Part shown: piece by piece, positions 63,790 through 64,000 of the stretch | Position numbering within the stretch: position 1 is the first letter of the stretch | How the letters are laid out: each line of letters opens with the position of its first letter | From: Nocardia fluminea | Lineage (GTDB): Bacteria > Actinomycetota > Actinomycetes > Mycobacteriales > Mycobacteriaceae | Assembly (NCBI RefSeq): GCF_002846365.1 | Contig: NZ_PJMW01000002.1 | Coordinates: 682,001-746,000, forward strand | DNA: 64,000 nucleotides | Direction: 5' to 3' | Notes under the pieces: model-generated | The model's database searches: none | The model's input: only the letters and a program-made list of their open reading frames with translations | Told to the model about the DNA's origin: nothing | Program-made: the position numbers and the translations under genes

Positions 63790-64000
63790 CGTGCCCCCTT
63801 GTCTCTCAACCAGTGAAGAGTGTTCAATTCACTCTCTCGCAGAATGGCGCCGGACAAACTGTCATCCCGTGCCAGCCGACTGACCGTTTGTGCCAATCCG
63901 CCGATTGCGATGAGCCCTGCCGAGGGTCGGTCGAATAACGCTGCGTAACAGTGGGATCAGATAGACATAGCACTCGATGCGAGCATGCGGAATTCGCCGG
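63790..64000. other. Unassigned right end of the window
   Basis: This is the upstream region of the nitrilase-like gene and is A/T-richer than average. No gene start is supported before the edge. Confidence 0.5.

Overview
The window comes from a high-GC actinobacterium of the order Mycobacteriales, most probably a Nocardia or close relative. The evidence is the gene order sigD / TPR-like protein / whiB3 / groEL1-groES / tsaD-rimI-tsaB-tsaE / alr / nnr / glmS / glmM / rpsI-rplM / ESX-4, which follows the Mycobacterium tuberculosis Rv3414c-Rv3450c order as I remember it. Large insertions typical of nocardiae interrupt it. Assignment was by reading alone; no search was run.

Layout. 0-5.6 kb: regulators (sigD cut by the left edge, whiB3, a sigK-like sigma gene with a very short anti-sigma partner) and the groES-groEL1 chaperonin operon under a CIRCE operator. 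5.7-14.3 kb: an Hsp70-fold membrane protein, a 6 x 42-bp tandem repeat that overlaps the end of tsaD, and a tightly overlapped minus-strand operon for tRNA t6A synthesis, N-acetylation, alanine racemisation and NAD(P)HX repair. 14.3-26 kb: a copper lipoprotein, glmS, a hydrolase-like protein without its nucleophile, a cluster resembling type VII secretion substrates, an ABC-F ATPase, glmM and ribosomal proteins S9/L13. 26-33 kb: a second Hsp70-fold protein, an FHA-FHA-ABC exporter (Rv1747 type), a zinc metallopeptidase lipoprotein and an FHA/zinc-ribbon protein. 33-39.5 kb: five tandem paralogous lipoproteins in alternating subtypes, then a transmembrane Ser/Thr kinase and a WXG100 pair. 42.5-56.7 kb: ESX-4 (eccC, eccD, mycP, eccB, eccE, the Hsp70-fold ESX-associated protein) with a potassium channel gene inserted between mycP and eccB and a decayed lipoprotein gene. 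56.7-64 kb: FMN reductase, a lone tnpB with a structured 3' end, a PAS-type protein, mtnP, a RicR/CsoR-type copper repressor with its operator, a HerA-like ATPase and a nitrilase-fold protein that lacks the catalytic cysteine.

How it fits together. TsaB/D/E form the t6A complex. GlmM and GlmS both serve UDP-GlcNAc supply and Alr feeds peptidoglycan, so much of the conserved part is cell-envelope and translation housekeeping. The accessory parts share a cell-surface theme: type VII secretion apparatus and likely substrates, phosphothreonine signalling (kinase and FHA readers) and surface lipoproteins. The copper repressor and the cupredoxin suggest copper handling.

The least explained items are (1) two copies of a roughly 138-bp multi-hairpin DNA element whose arms differ by compensatory changes, (2) the alternating lipoprotein array joined to the kinase and WXG100 genes, (3) several proteins whose fold is kept but whose catalytic residue is lost, and (4) the tnpB locus with a putative guide-RNA scaffold.
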